Source: Anniella stebbinsi (Eukaryota; Chordata; Lepidosauria; Squamata; Anniellidae). Taken from it: a stretch of DNA of 64,000 nucleotides. Below are positions 61,640 to 64,000 of this stretch, one piece after another. The notes below the pieces were generated by a model. The model did no database searches, was not told where the DNA came from, and was given only the letters and a program-made list of their open reading frames with translations. Made by a program: the position numbers and the translations under genes. The stretch spans positions 17,581,763-17,645,762 of the forward strand of contig JARDYH010000007.1 of the NCBI GenBank assembly GCA_029215795.1, in the 5' to 3' direction. The number at the start of each line of letters is the position of its first letter. Positions within the stretch are counted from its first letter, which is position 1.

Positions 61640-63411
61640 AACAGATGGCTCATCATTTTGAACCTAGCAATCCTAGATTCCTGCACATGGACCTTTTTAA
61701 GCAATTATATTCAGTAGTGAAGTCAAGTACAGCATGTAATTAGAAATCTCCTTAGCAACCTTTTAAACAGCACAGGATTGATAACATTTGGAAGGGCATG
61801 ATTATATACAAACTCATGCGGCAAACAAGGAATTCCAATCTTTAAAAAGATGTTATGGCACCTTGGTTTCTGTTTATCTCCTGTATGGGAACCCTTCAAG
61901 CTTCTGACCACATTCAGATGTAAAAAAATGTGCATATATTTATTTCTGACAGTGATTCAGTTATGTAACTCACACATTCAAGCTCTCACTCGTATCACTG
62001 ATTCTTTCCTCATGCCTAGTTTACTTTTAACTGTCTCGCAAAGCCATCCATGATATACTAAGGACTGTGATTACAAGGGCTCATTTTTAATACCAACTTC
62101 CCTCTTTTTCACATAATTCGTGATCTTGTTGTGTTGTTATGTGTTCTTCCTTTTTATTGCCTGCATTTTCAACCTTATTTCAAAACGAAATTGTATGTGA
62201 AAGAAGAAAAAGAAATCCTTCAACTAAATCTTCCACTTTGTCTCCAGCTGAACGCTGCATAAGCCTCACAAGACTAGAAATCATCTTACGCTTTTTGATA
62301 AAAGATCAGGTGTAATACGGATGACTCACTCTCTTTTCCCTTTGTCCCTGTCTTTGTAAAAACACATCTAAATCAGGTCCAATCCAGCAATTACAGCCAA
62401 CTCTACAGTTCCTTAATAAATTCTGTAATTAGTGCAAATGGTTCTACAGCGCAGCTGTGGCTGCACCATAATTTGCTTTAGTGTGGATAAATTGATGGCT
62501 TATTGACAATATGGGCTTATTGGCAATATGGAAGAATGTAAAGTTTTTTAAAAAAACTTAACAGTGTTATTTGGAGAGAGGCTAACACTTTCATGAACTT
62601 GCTACTAAAACCCCAAATTCTGTGACCAGAAAAACTGAAGTTACATTAAAAAAAAGAAAAAAGAATACTGAATGATTTTAAACATTTCCTAAATAAATAT
62701 ATTGGGCTGCTTCCAGAAAGAGGCTTTTGTGAATTACAGGTGTCTGATTCATTTGTAATTAAACCTGCAATATGCAGAGGGACTGTGTTGATTGCTGCTA
62801 GTCGAAACAGACTAGAGAGATCAGAGGAGGCAGCACTCCAGATATCTCCTCTATTCTGTATACTTCTTCTTTCCACTTCCTTTTAAATGCTACAATTACT
62901 GGCAATGCAATCCAGAGTACATTTAACTCAGAAGCAAGTCTCACTGTGTTCAATGGGGCATAATCCCAGGTAAGTATTCATAGGTATGAGAAAGAGCCAC
63001 CAACAAGCACCAAGAGAGGTAGAGGGGGGCAATGTTCATACTAAAGGAAGACTTGACCTGACAATTAGAAGCTCCACCCAAATCCCTTCTCCTTCCTAAA
63101 TATCTAGCAAAAGCTGCCTGCGTTTACAGTATTTTCCATGACCATAAGGGCTAGAAACATTCTTTTTGGAATGAATGCTAAGATTCCCAGAGCTCTGAAA
63201 ACCTATCAGCCATATTCCCTATCATATGAGACAAATCACAGCCACACAGATTTCTAGACTCCTTAGTATCACCAAAGAGAATTGCAGCCTCCATTGGCAG
63301 ATCATATTTTGGTGCTTGTTGGGTTCCTGCTCAGCCACTTTGCTCTTTGTTTCTTTCTTTCACTTCTCTCAGCCCTCATCTGCCCTGGCAGAGGTAGAAA
63401 CATCTGTGTCC
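61640..63411. other. Region downstream of CEP89, 3' UTR or intergenic
   Basis: Holds a MITE piece at 62905-62990. No canonical minus-strand AATAAA was found close to the CEP89 stop, so the 3' UTR end is not placed. Confidence 0.35.
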
Positions 63412-63652
63412 TTAACGCACAGGTTCCTGTTGACTCTGAGTTTTAGAAGGCAAGGAAAGCTCCACATCACAGTAGCTAAAACCATACCCACCCAGCAGGT
63501 TTTTCTGAGAAATGTCAGCTAAATGTGATTCATACGCTTTGACAGGACTCTGCACGTTCCTCTTCTCCAGAGATTTATGCAAGAGTTCCTTCATCCTCCT
63601 GTTTTCTTTGGTGGTTGATTCCCAAATTATTTCAAGTTCAAGTTCCATTTCC
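63412..63652 (-). CDS. CEP89: CEP89 last coding exon
   Basis: Centrosomal protein of 89 kDa, a coiled-coil component of centriole distal appendages. Acceptor CCCACAG at 63653, then 79 codons and TAA (63412-63414). The helix text EMELELEIIWESTTKENRRM and KELLHKSLEKR closely follows the human C-terminus (EVIWEST, ENRR, ELL), and the later SQKNLLGG and SYCDVEL line up with the human tail, which supports this as the terminal exon. The exon takes one base from the previous one, which lies right of the window. The C-terminus is about seven residues longer than I expect for human. Confidence 0.88.
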
Positions 63653-64000
63653 CTGTGGGGGGGGAGGGGGAGGAGAAAGAAAACAGATTTGCTAGTTTCA
63701 GATGCTTCATTCACGTATTTTTTGAAAGTACCTTTAAGGTGAAGAAAAATAATTAGATTTATGTTAGTACTTGGAGCAACGTTTAAAGAACACTGTGTGC
63801 TCAGAACAGTGACAGTGATTAAAGGATCTCTAAGCAAAGGTTCAATAAAATGTACTCATTTGATCAGTCAATCTGTGCTTAAAAAGCATTACAAAGGATT
63901 TCCCCAGCTCCCCCGTCCTTTATTGGTAACAATATGGATCAAATGACAAGCAGTTCACAACATGAAAAGCACTAAGAATTCTTTGTTAATCTTCAGTTCA

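Noticed and set aside
62646..62876. Minus-strand frame near CEP89 as a further exon
   Set aside because: No convincing splice sites, and the CEP89 C-terminus is already complete at 63412.

Overview
The window looks like vertebrate chromosomal DNA, most likely from a squamate reptile. The reasons are short exons in large introns, LINE 3' ends that finish in (ATT)n or (TTTA)n tails, tRNA-derived SINEs, many fold-back MITEs, abundant microsatellites and a DIRS-type tyrosine-recombinase retrotransposon. The species assignment is inference. The gene order TDRD12 (+), SLC7A9 (-), CEP89 (-) is the order I know from human chromosome 19q13.

Layout. Positions 1-18160 hold the 3' end of TDRD12 (piRNA-pathway tudor/helicase/CS-domain protein). 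I can place eight coding exons with consistent reading phase (939 nt, 312 codons plus stop): the end of a tudor domain, a linker, the CS (p23-like) domain and an acidic tail. One intron (5186-12067) contains a nearly complete DIRS element (6133-11943) with gag, RT/RNase H/methyltransferase-like and tyrosine recombinase frames, inverted terminal repeats, and an internal complementary region whose sequence equals the joined ends of the element. The last intron holds a reverse-oriented, decayed LINE (13191-16250).

Positions 18160-45280 hold the whole of SLC7A9 (b0,+AT, light chain of the renal and intestinal cystine/dibasic amino-acid exchanger) on the minus strand: twelve coding exons totalling 1485 nt (494 aa), plus a probable noncoding first exon with a TATA-like and an HNF1-like site. 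TDRD12 and SLC7A9 are tail to tail, with opposed poly(A) signals about 40-50 bp apart. The introns of SLC7A9 hold LINE tails, SINEs, MITEs, a DIRS terminal relic and an 826-bp hAT-like element built almost entirely of nested palindromes.

Positions 45280-63411 are intergenic and filled with repeats, with one unexplained exon-like open stretch at 50462-50586. At 63412-63652 lies the last coding exon of CEP89 (minus strand).

How the parts relate: the three host genes are unrelated in function (germline transposon silencing, amino-acid transport, centriole distal appendage) and simply share a conserved neighbourhood. The main accessory content is transposon biology, including a well preserved DIRS element inside an intron of a gene whose product helps silence transposons.
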